A stretch of DNA of 64,000 bases from Semisulcospira habei (Eukaryota; Mollusca; Gastropoda; Semisulcospiridae): contig BTPG01000002.1 of NCBI GenBank assembly GCA_036245525.1, positions 120,432,082 through 120,496,081 on the forward strand, read 5' to 3'. This document shows positions 31,662 through 42,270 of this stretch, piece by piece; positions within the stretch are counted from its first letter, which is position 1; each line of letters begins with the position of its first letter. The notes under the pieces were generated by a model that made no database searches, was not told the DNA's origin, and was given only the letters and a program-made list of their open reading frames with translations. The position numbers and the translations under genes were made by a program.

Positions 31662-31858
31662 TACAGTAGAACTTGTTTTGAGCATCCGACATTTTTCTTT
31701 TTCAAGAAATCGTGCTCTCAAAGGTGGTCTCTCAGGTGGTCTTGAAGGGCAAAGAGTGTCACCTGTCATTAAAGACCATCATTTAGGTGGCTGTGGGTGG
31801 TCTTTAATGACAAGCGACCTCTCTTAAACGTGGTCGCTCAAAACAGGTTCTGCTGTAA
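31662..31858. mobile_element. Family H MITE (Tc1/mariner-like ends)
   Basis: The ends TACAGTAGAACTTGTTTTGAGC and GCTCAAAACAGGTTCTGCTGTA are inverted. TA at the tips suits a Tc1/mariner or pogo-type element. The interior has GACCATCATTTAGGTGGCT. Other copies are 32718-32862 (reversed, one end lost) and 60591-60787. Confidence 0.75.
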
Positions 31859-31934
31859 AAGGAATGAACATATTGACGTCACTTCCGTTTATGTCATCAT
31901 TGGCGTATTTTGCTTGTTTGCTCTGTAAGTATTA

Positions 31935-32155
31935 ACTATCAACCCTTCGTTCCGAGAAAAAGGGAACATTCAAATGCAAGAGGCATAGATCCTCATGAGC
32001 CCCCGCGACTGCGGGGGCTCATGAGGATCTATGCCTCTTGCTGAGACTAATTTGTAACCATGTTCCTTGGACGGTTGTGGCTTTTGGTCTTTGAGTGAAT
32101 ACAGATTGAAACAAAATGCATGATGTTTCCATTGGCAGGGTAGGTGTATAACGCC
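31935..32155. repeat. Family A element (A10)
   Basis: Hairpin 31976-32041 with a perfect stem (tip CCCCCGCGACTGCGGGGG). The flank CAACCCTTCGTTCCGAG and the far end ATTGGCAGGGTAGG are degraded forms of the TTAACCCCTTCACTGCC terminus. Most of the sequence decay is in the termini and not in the stem. Confidence 0.85.
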
Positions 32156-32399
32156 CACTCAACGTGCTGAATTGTGTCACTAGCCAACTGCCCCATTGCT
32201 ATAAAGGGCTTTACTTTTGCTTTAACTTAAATTTTGAGCTTCATTTTGACCATTTTCACTTATAATAAAGACATATAAAAAACGAAACATTCGCTTAAAA
32301 AAAAAAATCTGTTCTTGCGATTGTTCGGTGGCTTGTTTCTTCGTTTCGCTATGCTGCGTGTTTGTTAGTTGTTTCATTTCGTACTGGAATGATTTCCTC

Positions 32400-32471
32400 T
32401 AAAGAGAGAGAGAGAGAGAGTGTGTGTGTGTGTGTGTTCGTGCGCGCATGCGTGACGTGAGTGTGAATGTA

Positions 32472-32495
<24 letters not shown>
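32400..32495. repeat. Short GA/GT microsatellites
   Basis: GAGAGAGA then GTGTGTGT and GTGCGTGC runs. Confidence 0.85.
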
Positions 32496-32502
<7 letters not shown>

Positions 32503-32717
32503 ATTCCTGCACATACAAAAACAATATCATGAATAAAGAATCAATTTCTGTGTCACAATATTGAAATCACAGTTGTGGTTCACATACACATTTATTTTTG
32601 TTCAAATAATTTTCACATTCAACGCATCAGGTTTTTCGATCAATCAATATTGCCCAATCAATAATCATTTTCGAAACGAATCCTCATGCCTTGCTATCAT
32701 CAGAAAGACATAACACC

Positions 32718-32862
32718 GCAGAACCTGTTTTGGGCGTCCACCTTATGAGAGATCATCTGTCCTTAAAGACCAACTGCAGCCAGCCAAATGATGTCTTTAA
32801 TGACAGGTGACACTCTGGCTTTGCCCGGCTAGACTTCTCTTGGAAGAGCATCTGTCGTTTAA
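32718..32862 (-). mobile_element. Family H MITE, reversed partial copy
   Basis: Starts CGCAGAACCTGTTTTGGGCG, continues AAAGACCAACTGCAGCC and TTAATGACAGGTGACACTC; the second terminus is lost. Confidence 0.6.
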
Positions 32863-33078
32863 CCCCTTCCTTGCCGAGAAAAACTTAACACCGCCCAACT
32901 GCAAGAGGTTTTGATCCTCATGAGCCCCCGCAGCTGCGGGGGCTCATGAGGATCTATACCTCTTGCTGAGACAAATATTTTATTCATGTCCCTTGTACGG
33001 TTGTGGCTTTTGGTCTTTGAATAAACTTTTTAAAAAAAAATTTAAAAAAATACGCCCAGTGGCAGGGAAGGGGTTGAG
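32859..33078 (+). repeat. Family A TTAA element (A11)
   Basis: TTAACCCCTTCCTTGCCGAG at the left and GGCAGGGAAGGGGTTGA at the right, 220 bp overall, with hairpin 32901-32966 (one mismatch patch GGTTTTGATCC against GGATCTATACC). Confidence 0.88.
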
Positions 33079-33175
33079 AACACTTTTTTTCCCTAGCATA
33101 AAAAGCTGCTGAATACAGGTCGCACTGTACCACGTGAAACACGAAAGCCTCTGGCGCCAACATCATCTCACATCG

Positions 33176-33270
33176 GTAAGCAGAAGGTCCTCGGGCCGAC
33201 GTCAGCCTTAGCTGGCCCGCGCACGGTCGTGCGCGGGCCAGCTAAGGCTGACGTCGGCCCGAGGACCTTT
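33176..33270. repeat. Family C long perfect hairpin (C10)
   Basis: Arms of about 43 bp (from GAAGGTCCTCGGGCCGACG inward, mirrored by CGTCGGCCCGAGGACCTTT) leave a 4-base centre in CGCACGGTCGTGCG. It is the best-preserved and most GC-rich palindrome in the window, which suggests recent insertion or conversion. Confidence 0.9.
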
Positions 33271-33578
33271 AACTCTTTTGGATCGTTCGTGCAGCGAGAG
33301 ATGGACCGACCACGATTATGAGTCTCGCACGGGATTCATGTCTGTCAGGTCAAATGTGGCGGAGGACAGTCGCCCGTTACAAAACTGACTTGGTAACACT
33401 CTCGACTTGAGGACCAGCTCTGGCCGATCGAGGTCAACTGCAACTGCAGCAGCTCAAGAGAATCGATGCCTCTTCTTGATCAAAGAGCATGAAATCTATG
33501 TCTCTTTCCGGTGTGTTGAAGGGACTGACGTCATAAGAGTATGACGTCATAAGAGTAATGACGTCGTCTGTTGTGAAG

Positions 33579-33978
33579 TCAGTTGTCAGCTTGTTCACAG
33601 TACGCAGGAGGAGGACTCAGCAAATCTGCGTCATTATTGGCGTTCCGCTGGTGTTGCCAGATCAGCTCGTGATAAGCTGGTGGCGGCGTCTCCATCGCGA
33701 CGTCACCGTCAAAGAAAGGGTGGTTCCCTCTCGGTACACTCTCGCGTGTTGTGAGGACCACACTGGCTGTGATCGTGTGATCTCCCCTCTGTGATCTCTG
33801 ATCTCCCCTTGGTAGTGTCCCCTCTTGCGTTGTGAGGACGGCACTGTCCAGAATAGGGTGGTCTCCAGTCGTCGCCCTCTCGTACGTTGTGAGGTCGATT
33901 AGGTTGTGGGCATATGCTGAAGTGGACGGTGATGATTGCAGCTGCAAACTTTGACATGATGCTGACTCGGTCTCAGGT
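33579..33978 (-). CDS. C-terminal exon with two PPPAY motifs (same family tail)
   Basis: Frame of about 133 residues read from a plausible acceptor (ATCTTTCCAACAG, AG at 33980-33979) to a stop at 33579. It has no globular domain. It contains three imperfect copies of a roughly 20-residue unit, LTTxExxxxGxH (LTTYERATTGDHP, LTTQEGTLPRGD, LTTRESVPRGNHP), then ETPPPAYHEL and, near the C-terminus, SPPPAYCEQADN. Double PPxY near the end matches the tails of the 28.9-kb and 53-kb genes, so I read it as the last exon of a member of that family. The frameshifted N-terminal exon at 41.0-41.8 kb on the same strand is a candidate partner 7 kb upstream, but its donor is phase 1 and this acceptor needs phase 2, so either a middle exon exists or the two are unrelated. 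Confidence 0.5.
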
Positions 33979-33989
33979 CTGTTGGAAAG

Positions 33990-33990
<1 letters not shown>

Positions 33991-34079
<89 letters not shown>

Positions 34080-34085
34080 CATTCA
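33991..34085. repeat. (AATC)n tract next to an exon acceptor
   Basis: About 22 AATC units begin roughly 10 bp from the predicted splice acceptor of the PPPAY exon, on the intron side. Confidence 0.92.
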
Positions 34086-34132
34086 GTCAAGCAACCAAGG
34101 CAATCACTGAATCAGTCGTAACCAAATTCAAG

Positions 34133-34180
34133 ACGCCAAGCTAATCAGGTTCTTTCCTTAAACTATCATGCTCGGTCTTC
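34133..34180. repeat. Half of a family B hairpin
   Basis: ACGCCAAGCTAATCAGG..CTTAAACTATCATGCTCGG is one arm only. Confidence 0.55.
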
Positions 34181-34242
34181 ACTATCTAAGTGGTAGCTTA
34201 TTTCCACCACGCTACACAACCTCATCTAAACAGATGTAGTAG

Positions 34243-34435
34243 TCAACTCATTCAGCCCCGACACATCGCTGCAAGACATGGATCGAGCATGATAGTTCAA
34301 GATAGGCGCCAAGCCGTCTGGCACCACCATTGAACTCACTTATGCTCGGTCTGTCTCTAGAAGTGTAATTCAGTCCTTCAGAAGGCAACTTCAAAAATTA
34401 TGTGGTGATTTCCGTCCTAGGGTAGAATGTGTTAA
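34243..34435. repeat. Family B element with shortened hairpin (B5)
   Basis: Starts TCAACTCATTCAGCCCCGAC, ends CCTAGGGTAGAATGTGTTAA. The right side of the left arm (GGTGGTGCCAGAATAGC) has been deleted, leaving an asymmetric stem. Confidence 0.75.
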
Positions 34436-34604
34436 TGAAACGCTTGTGCATTCTGAAATAAGACGCAATACTTCTTTTTGCGTGCAGCAGGCAACATGCA
34501 GAGTTACTCGGTGACTGTTGAATGTTTATAGTATTACTGAACATGCCACATTTACAAAGAGGTTATACATACCAAGGGAAATCACTCAACTCGGGATAAA
34601 CACG

Positions 34605-34605
34605 T

Positions 34606-34672
<67 letters not shown>
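34605..34672. repeat. (CA)n tract
   Basis: About 33 CA units. Confidence 0.95.
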
Positions 34673-34674
<2 letters not shown>

Positions 34675-34679
34675 TCAGA

Positions 34680-35345
34680 TTCCCCATGTTTACTAGGTCC
34701 CACTCTTATTTATATAACTCACCCCTGAGGCAGGGGTAAAGGGATCTAACTTGTTTGTATACGTATTAGTCCAGCATTGAGTTTTTTCCCTTGATATGTA
34801 TACTGCATCATTCTGTCCGCAAAGCGTGTTTCAGAGGTTTCTGCGGTAAGGTTGTCAAATAATGTTAAACAAGAAGAGGATTTCATCCCAAAGTCTACAG
34901 TATTGTTTGAAGCTCGCATGCGTTTATCTTTTATGAACATTCAGGGTTGTTCATATTTTAAGCTTATTAAGTAATTGATCCTTTTCTCTGCTTTCTAAGC
35001 GGCCTGATCAACACACACGTCGGCGCACACAAAGACGGAAACACGGCGCTTCCCGCCATTAGTACGCTCTGTGGGCTCGTGTAGCGACAGGAATCCATCT
35101 CCTTCTACTCTAACCCACCCCGGCTCTGATCCGCACACGGCTGGCACACAGAAATAAAGACGGACACACGGCGATTCCAGCCATTCGGGCGTAAGCGGCT
35201 CCGTGGCCGTCTGGCGTAGCATAGCTATTCTGAACTACTGAGAAAAATAATAGCACGAGCAGCGAAATGACGTCACTTCAAGCTTCACGTCATGGCATCA
35301 TGGACCTCACCGAGCACGCGCCACAAACGCTACGCCCCTTAGCAA
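34680..35345. other. Unannotated spacer with short direct repeat
   Basis: CACACAAAGACGGAAACACGGCG (35027) recurs as AATAAAGACGGACACACGGCG (35154), with CCAGCCATT/CCCGCCATT after each, so a 125-bp unit is duplicated imperfectly. No gene. Confidence 0.45.
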
Positions 35346-35856
35346 TTGTTGTTGGGTGCCACAAGCTTTCCTGTCCCTTGGGCAATTATGGCGGACGATA
35401 GCGCGCGGGATTCGACTGAATGCGTTGCAAATTCTACAAGCCTACATTTATGCCAGAATACAAATATATGTCAAAAACGGCTCTAGATCGAGGCAAAGCA
35501 AGTTTGCGTCAAGTTTCATTGATGCTATTCGTATTTATCACACAACTGGCAGTGATTCCGTTCAAGTTGCATCCGTGTTGACCGGTCGCAGATCTACAAG
35601 AACGCGGCGCCGATCCACACAAACTGTACGTGGAAAATGAGCATCAGCAAGCACAGGTCACAGAAGCTGTCAGTGCCTGCAGAGCCGGGTAGGTGTTTTT
35701 GTTATTGGTGTTGCTTAAAAAAAAATAGCACACTTATCCGAGCCATTTTAGTCCATCTAGTTTCATCGTAGCAGGATGGCAGTTCTGCTCAGCGCTAGTC
35801 TATTGCTGACTGTGTTCAGTGTCAGGCTGAGCTGATTACTTTCACTCACAAATAGA

Positions 35857-35868
35857 ATCGATGTGTGT

Positions 35869-35944
<76 letters not shown>
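35857..35944. repeat. (GT)n tract
   Basis: About 43 GT units. Confidence 0.95.
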
Positions 35945-35947
<3 letters not shown>

Positions 35948-36504
35948 AAAGAGAGAGGAGAGAGGGGGAGAGAGATTATTAATAAATAACCATGCAAGTA
36001 TGATTTGTATTTCAGGTTCAATGGTCACTGTTCTCATGTCATTGGGCTTCAGAAATCTCTTCAGTATTTCAAAGCAGCTAAACTGTTTGACCCATGTGCC
36101 TAATCGACTGAGCTGCAGGGGCATGCCACAAGCCTGGTGAGCAGCAATATCAAAAGGCACCAAGAACGCATCTGTCTCCGGGTGTGCTAGCCAGGCCATC
36201 GGAGAAGCGGACGAAAAGGCCTATAACATGCCACATCAACACAAGCAAGAAGTAAGCATTACCTAAAATAAAATCAAAACTATTATCAACTGGTAAATTA
36301 TATTTTATTCTGGAATATGAGTGGTTCACATGCCAAAACACAACACACAGAGAAATAATGGTTCAGGTCATAAATGGCTGATTCACAGTGACACAATTTG
36401 ATAGCACAGGAATACTAGATTCAAAACTCATTTTCATTTTATTATGAAGTCTTCAAAATTTCTCAATCAGCAAAGAGTGAGAAACAGTCTATGGTGTGGC
36501 TGTA

Positions 36505-36729
36505 CTACAGCTGCATTAACATATGTTTGGTTTTTGGCTGTTTTGTCATTTGTGTTGCCAAATGGTCAATCTTTTAAGCACAAGTATAGTGAAAAAGGGC
36601 AGACTTTCAGCACCTACAGTGCAGGTGCTGAAAGTCTGCCCTTTCTCACTGTACTTGTGCATAAAAGATTGACCATTTGGCAACAAAAATGACAAAAAAG
36701 CCAAAACCCAAACATATGTTAATGCAGCG
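36505..36729. repeat. 225-bp palindrome
   Basis: The outer CTGCATTAACATATGTTTGG pairs with CCAAACATATGTTAATGCAG and the stem continues through GCCAAATGGTCAATCTTTTA and GGGCAGACTTTCAGCACCT to a centre near 36620 (AGTGCAGGTGCT). Arms are about 110 bp with few mismatches. It produces look-alike open frames on both strands. No other copy was seen here. Confidence 0.9.
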
Positions 36730-38160
36730 TAGAACTGGAACAGGTTGTTTAGTTGTCTCTCCTTTTTTCTCTGAAAGTCCACTCCAAATACTTCTTCTTC
36801 TTCTGGTTGCGCCTGCACACCTTTAGGTCTTTGCGGCCTTGAGATGCATTCAGATTTTCAAATTCTTGATCTTATCTCCTCCTCCAGCAGGTCTATCTTT
36901 ATCTTCTAGCTTGCTATTTCAGAATTTGCACTCTGCAGCGATGGCCAGGTAGTCTAATGGTGAAATCCTTAAAAGAGAAAAAAATAAATAAATAAACAGT
37001 ATATGTTTATGATTAACTTAAAACGTCAAACGTATTCTAAAGCTGCACTCAAGATTTGTCCACAGACCAGGAGACTGAAAAGAGAGCCAATGCCAGGGAA
37101 TCAACAGGGTCGCTGACATGTGTGTCACAACGAGGTCCCCAGTTGATCACCTACAAGAACTGGATCGCCTTTGCTTGACCAGTTAGTGTCCAAATCCTGA
37201 GAAACGTGAGGAAAGAACAGAGAACTGACCAGTTCTAATCACTGGGTAGAGGGAAAAAACAAACAAAAAACCCCAAGAAACTAGCAACATGAAACTTCCA
37301 CACAGATCTAAATAGAAAAGCAAACGTTTCTGACAAATGTCTTGACAGAATCTTTTCACACACTTTTTTTCTCAGCTGAAGCCACATTTTATGTAAACGA
37401 CATGAGGACACTGCCAAGAGTAAATATTTAGAAGTACTTCCTGACAGACACCTGCACAAGCGCAGCATTGTGGTTAATCCACAGTTTCTATTTCTAGGAA
37501 CAACTCAAAGTGTGCGACAGTGGCCAGACAGGCATAATCAAAGTCAAATGCCCACCCGCATCCAGAAATTACACCATACTCGAGGCATGTCAGTTACCAG
37601 GATTTTGTGTGAAAATCATATTCCAACCACACGCAGGTGCAAGGCCAGCTAAATATCACAGGTTATTGTTTTTACCCAAAGGGATGTAAATGTATCGCAA
37701 ATCACACCAGACATTCCATTCATGGCATCACTGTTTCACAGTGTCAGCTTTCTACAAAGAACAATGAAAGTCTGACTTGGAAAGTGAAATGTCATCACAG
37801 AGTGTAAGCGAAAGGTTAGGTATGCACCTCTGCTTTTATTGTCAGCATATATACAAAGTCACAAAGATATACTTGCATCATTGTTCCGCTACAGTGTCAG
37901 GTGTATGTTGCAAGACTTGATCTTCCTGCGAAGACTTTACAGCCGGAATCTGTACTGCCCCCTTTGTGAGCAGTCTGGATTTGTAGGCAGGTGACTCGTC
38001 TGCTGGAATGGGAAGGGGTGCAACTCACTGGGTTCGCCATCCCACAAATGCTGAGAAGAAAAACGTTGCATGAATATATGCTCATCATAAATAGATCTGA
38101 TGAAATGTGTTACTGTAGAAGTGATGTGTCGATTTGTGCTTGTCGTGATTTGTTACAATG
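36730..38160. other. Interior of the 3.4-kb candidate element, no gene assigned
   Basis: AT-rich sequence with scattered frames of about 60-80 residues. On the minus strand at 37890-38090 there is a Cys/His-containing stretch that might be a decayed exon. I cannot assign a protein. Confidence 0.35.
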
Positions 38161-38779
38161 AGTGAGACAGTGCAAACTGAAGAAACGTAAGGGCTTTTAT
38201 GGTTATGGTTATGTTATAACCTTTGGTTATGGTGTTTCTGGAGAGTTAATTCCATATTTAAGATCACACACACACACACATTCATCCCAAGTGTGCAGCT
38301 CAGCGGTACTGCCTGATAGCGAGTGCTTGCACATTATTGTAGGCCCACAGTACGCTCCGGCCGTGATAGACTCGATCGCTGAATTATGTACCACTTCCGC
38401 AAGTGAATTGTAACCATTTTCAGTACAATTTAGAAAAAATGACACTTACCGCATACAAACAGCTCTGCGTTTGCTCTTGTCCTCTAGGGGGGTAGTATCC
38501 CGATGTTGAGATGCCGCGGATCAGTGTGCGGCCTACAGCAAGTTTAGTTTTTATTCAGCCCATTGCGTTGGTTTCGGGAGGGGGAAAAAAAGCCAGAAGC
38601 TTTTCGTTGATGGTTTCAGGGTAGCTTTCGTCCCGATTGCAGGTACCCCAATGGCAATGCCTAACCATTTCAGTGAAATGTATACGCACAAACAGTATCG
38701 CGCTTCGCCATTTCCTTGCTTAGTTACGGGAAAGCTTGTGGCACCCAGCAACAGAGCCGCTGCGGCAATTTTTTTTTTC

Positions 38780-39060
38780 TTTTTTTTTTTCTATTTTCTG
38801 ACTGGCTGAAAATGCGCGCACCGGTGAGGTCTATTAGTCCCACGACGCTGTGTTCATAGTGACGACTCGATGTTATACGTCACTCATCGCAGTACTAACA
38901 CCTGACGTATCAGAGAATCAACTTTGCAATTTTCTGGCTGATTTTCACGCCAGATTTGACCTAATCTCACCCCAGGGCCGGGACAAACAACAGGCTTATG
39001 CAAACACTGTAAAGTTATGTTAGTTATGTTAAATGACTCCTAAAAAGTGGTGCAGAACGT
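38780..39060. other. Unannotated spacer
   Basis: Poly(T)-rich start, then unique sequence. GACAAACAACAGGCTTATGC near 38989 resembles the start of the tandem unit at 39502. Confidence 0.4.
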
Positions 39061-39074
39061 TCTTTGATTTTCAC

Positions 39075-39451
39075 CCCCACCCGGGTCTGCCCTGGGGGAC
39101 TTGGGTGGGGTTAGGTATTTTTTAGTTCCCAGGGTCACCCTGGTCAGCCCCACAGGGTGGGTTTTCCTCTCTATTCTGGGGCATGTGTTTCTGTCTACCC
39201 TTGGTCCATTCACCTGTATTTTCCTATTTTAAACTCTCCCTACTGTCTGCACTGCCTGTAGCTCTTGATATTGGATGTGTGTTGCTAAATGGTCTTAGCT
39301 TTATTTAGGCCCCATATCGTAGGTTTATTTAACGTATTGGACCGGCTGGCGACATACATTCAATATTTTGTTTATTTTTTTTCACAAGCAGTGCAGGCAC
39401 GTCCTGAGAAAGCCTTGTTGCTGTCGGGACGTTAAGCAATGTACAATCCAA
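39075..39451 (+). mobile_element. SINE-like retroposon, copy 2
   Basis: 377-bp copy of the 31085-31480 element with an imperfect 14-bp flanking duplication (TCTTTGATTTTCAC at 39061-39074, TCTCTGATTTTCAC at 39452-39465). The tail is reduced to TACAATCCAA. Confidence 0.82.
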
Positions 39452-39501
39452 TCTCTGATTTTCACACCTAGGGCATACTGGTCACAATTGCCCTAATCGT
39501 A

Positions 39502-39928
39502 CCCGACAGCCGAGACAAACTGTAGGCTTATGTAAATACCGTAAACGAAAAATCATGCGATTATTAATGAGAAGATTGGGGTTGTTTTTCATAAAAAAAG
39601 ATTCAATTGTTTTAAGATTAACCCATATAATTCGTGAAATTAATCCCAAGAACGTGAAAATATATTTTTTAAAAAAATATTTAATTATCACTCCAAACAT
39701 TATAGAGGTACAATAGCCCGACAGCCGAGACAAACTGTAGGCGTATGTAAATACCGTATACGAAAAATCATGCGATTATTAATGAGAAGATTGGGATTTT
39801 TTCATTAAAAAGATTCAATTGTTTTAAGATTAACCCATATAACTCGTGAAATTAATCCCAAGAACGTGAAAATATATTTTTTTCAAAAAATATTTAATTA
39901 TCACTCAAAAGGTTCTAGAGGTACAATG
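39502..39928 (+). repeat. Two tandem copies of a 215-bp unit
   Basis: CCCGACAGCCGAGACAAACTG begins at 39502 and again at 39717. The copies share AATCATGCGATTATTAATG and CAAGAACGTGAAAATATAT. AT-rich, no gene. Confidence 0.85.
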
Positions 39929-40118
39929 CTGGTTAACGAACTCATTCAATATCTCCCTTTTTATCTAACTATAGCAAAAATAAGAAAAATTACGGACTCC
40001 AGTGTGGATCAACCGGTTTTTGTGAAATGGCCATTTTCTCGCCAATGAGCATCTTAATAAAAAAATAAAAAAAATCGAAGAAAAGGTCCGGAGATAATTC
40101 TTTTAGGGACAATATAGT

Positions 40119-40425
<307 letters not shown>

Positions 40426-40850
40426 CTTGGCGCTTGGCGCTTGGCGCCAAAAAGACGTTCTCTATAAAGGTTTGCGTAGATAGACGTGCCATCATTTTTC
40501 AGTATCGTGTTACTTCTTTGCAAGAATTTCTGCGCCGCACGCCAAAAACATCATGTGCATGCTCCGGAATGCGCTCCGACCCAGCCCCATTTCAAAGTCT
40601 ACCGTATTTTTATAAATACGGTAGAAAAAAAGCTTTTTTTTCTTTGTTGCAAGTAAACTGTTTTGTTTTGTAGATCGTTGTAAGCGTTTTTGTGCTTGCT
40701 TGTCCTTCCAAAATGTGTTTCTTGGAACTATAGAAATATTAATAAATTGTGTTTTTACTGTTTTTCTGAGCGTGTTTCTTTCTCCGTTGGATTCTTCTCT
40801 TTTTTAGAACTGCATTATCAGCTGTTTTTTATAGTCAGCCTTTTGAATTC

Positions 40851-40987
40851 CCCAGTACACAAAAGGCTATCGGGCCGAAGTCGGCCGCACTGGGACCGCG
40901 AACTGTCGTGCACGCGCCCACTACGCGAACTGTCGTGCACGCGCCCACTACGGCCGACTTCGGCCCGATAGCCTTTTCCGTACTGGG
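40851..40987. repeat. Family C hairpin with duplicated tip (C6)
   Basis: The stem CCCAGTACACAAAAGGCTAT pairs with ATAGCCTTTTCCGTACTGGG. At the tip CGAACTGTCGTGCACGCGCC is present twice in direct tandem, which breaks the symmetry. It lies just past a possible donor site of the 41-kb exon, so it would be intronic. Confidence 0.85.
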
Positions 40988-41015
40988 TCGTCTGGTCTTT
41001 GCATCGCCGCGCATT

Positions 41016-41772
41016 TTACTCACGTAGCGGCCACCAGTTTAGTCTCTGGGTGTAGACTGACCTGCGGTTTACCACACCAGCAATGTGTCTCGGGATGTCC
41101 AGAAGCCCTGTACAATCCAGGAAATCACTTATGCCCTCCGCGCCCCTGTCCGTCAGCCCAAACTCTTGCGTCACGCTGTGCACCGTCAGGGACGTCACAA
41201 AGTAGGTCAAGGAATCGCCTCCCTTGAAACCTTGCAAACCGGAAATGGCGTAACGACCCTGACAATAACGGTACACAGCTCGCCACAAACTGCAGGAGGT
41301 GAGGGTGGGGGTATGGCTGAAGTCCAGGATGGTTGCCCCCACTCAGTGGACAAAAGTCTTGAATTTTTGCTTTCGTTCTCTCCTGTATGACTACACGCGT
41401 CCCTTCCCCCATACCCCGTGAGCCACCTCCACAGCTTGTGCTGACCTCGTCAATCTCAAAATAGTACGTCGTAAACACTTTCACTCGCAGATCTGGGTTT
41501 TCCTCCAGAACCGTTCTGGCCAACCGCAGCTTCTGTACATCCGCGTGGCACTCTGTCAGCGACAGCGATTGGTCGTTTTCCCGAAGGGCTTTGACGATGA
41601 TTTTCCTGGATTCCTTGTGTCTGTAGATGATTCTGTCTTTGAAGTAGTGCCAGCGCTCATCCCTGCCGCACACCTTGCTGACAAAGGAGCAGAAGGAGCC
41701 GCTCAAGCTGACGTCATCTGTGCCGTTTGTGATGGGGAACATTTGGCAGTTGCCCACATAGCCGCTCGCCAT
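41016..41772 (-). pseudogene. Alpha-kinase-like exon, frameshifted paralogue
   Basis: N-terminal domain of the same family as 28.87 kb. From the ATG at 41772 it opens MASGYVGNCQMFPI, matching MSGHYQTFPF. It keeps the candidate nucleotide lysine (IIVKALRE, Lys61), then CHADVQKLRLARTVLEENP (75-93) and YYFEIDEV. Near 41325-41345, in a G5 run, the reading passes to another frame, which supplies GLQG at the DLQG position, YFVTSLTVHSV and EFGLTDRGAEG before a stop at 41016-41018. A donor-like TAC|GTGAGT sits at 41024/41023, so the stop may be intronic. One base restores collinearity with the paralogue, so this is a young pseudogene or a sequencing error. Catalytic Asp are absent here too (Gly, Ser). 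Nothing is known of its expression. Confidence 0.65.
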
Positions 41773-41995
41773 TTTTACTCCTCCGATTATTTGTTTCAAA
41801 TTTCAAATGCAACTCATTCAATGTTTCGTTAAAACATGTCTGTCTTTTTCGTCTTCTTCTTCAGCGTTCGACGCTGCCGTGAGTGAGTTCAAGTCCTTTT
41901 GTTGTCATCTCCTGGGCCGTCAGGTCGAGATCTGTGGTTACAGGCAAAGGCTGAAATAAGAATGATATCAAACAAAAATGATTTGAAATTCACTT

Positions 41996-42168
<173 letters not shown>

Positions 42169-42182
42169 CTGACACGAAAATG

Positions 42183-42270
42183 GTTTGTAATTCACTTTAC
42201 CTCGGTTTTGGTCTCATATGCCTATAGGCATATGAGACCAAAGCCGAGGTAAAGTGAATTTCAAATCACT
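42183..42270. repeat. Palindrome with CATATGCCTATAGGCATATG centre
   Basis: TTCACTTTACCTCGGTTTTG and its complement flank the centre near 42227. One arm (GATTTGAAATTCACTTTA) is also found once on the left of the microsatellite (41970-41996), so the microsatellite lies between arm copies. A weak relative is at 43146-43190. Confidence 0.85.

Larger units (their letters stand above)
35347..38746. mobile_element. Candidate 3.4-kb DNA transposon with inverted ends
   Basis: GGGTGCCACAAGCTTTCC at 35354-35371 is repeated as its exact complement at 38730-38747. Inward similarity continues as CAATTATGGCGGA against the complement of CGCCATTTCCTTG. Between them are a (GT)n tract (35857-35944), a long palindrome, and short open frames on both strands, none with a transposase motif I can name. 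Some have possible exon edges (near 35640, 37460 and 38050). The superfamily is not assigned, and two independent insertions of one repeat in opposite orientation would look the same. Confidence 0.45.

Noticed and set aside
35356..35640. 94-residue + strand frame just inside the left terminus of the 3.4-kb element
   Set aside because: No motif or splice support; kept only as part of the candidate transposon.
36444..36818. Two similar proteins encoded on opposite strands
   Set aside because: They are the two strands of one 225-bp palindrome.
36930..36965. GGCCAGGTAGTCTAATGG resembling a tRNA D-arm and A box
   Set aside because: No anticodon stem, T arm or acceptor pairing follows at the right distance.
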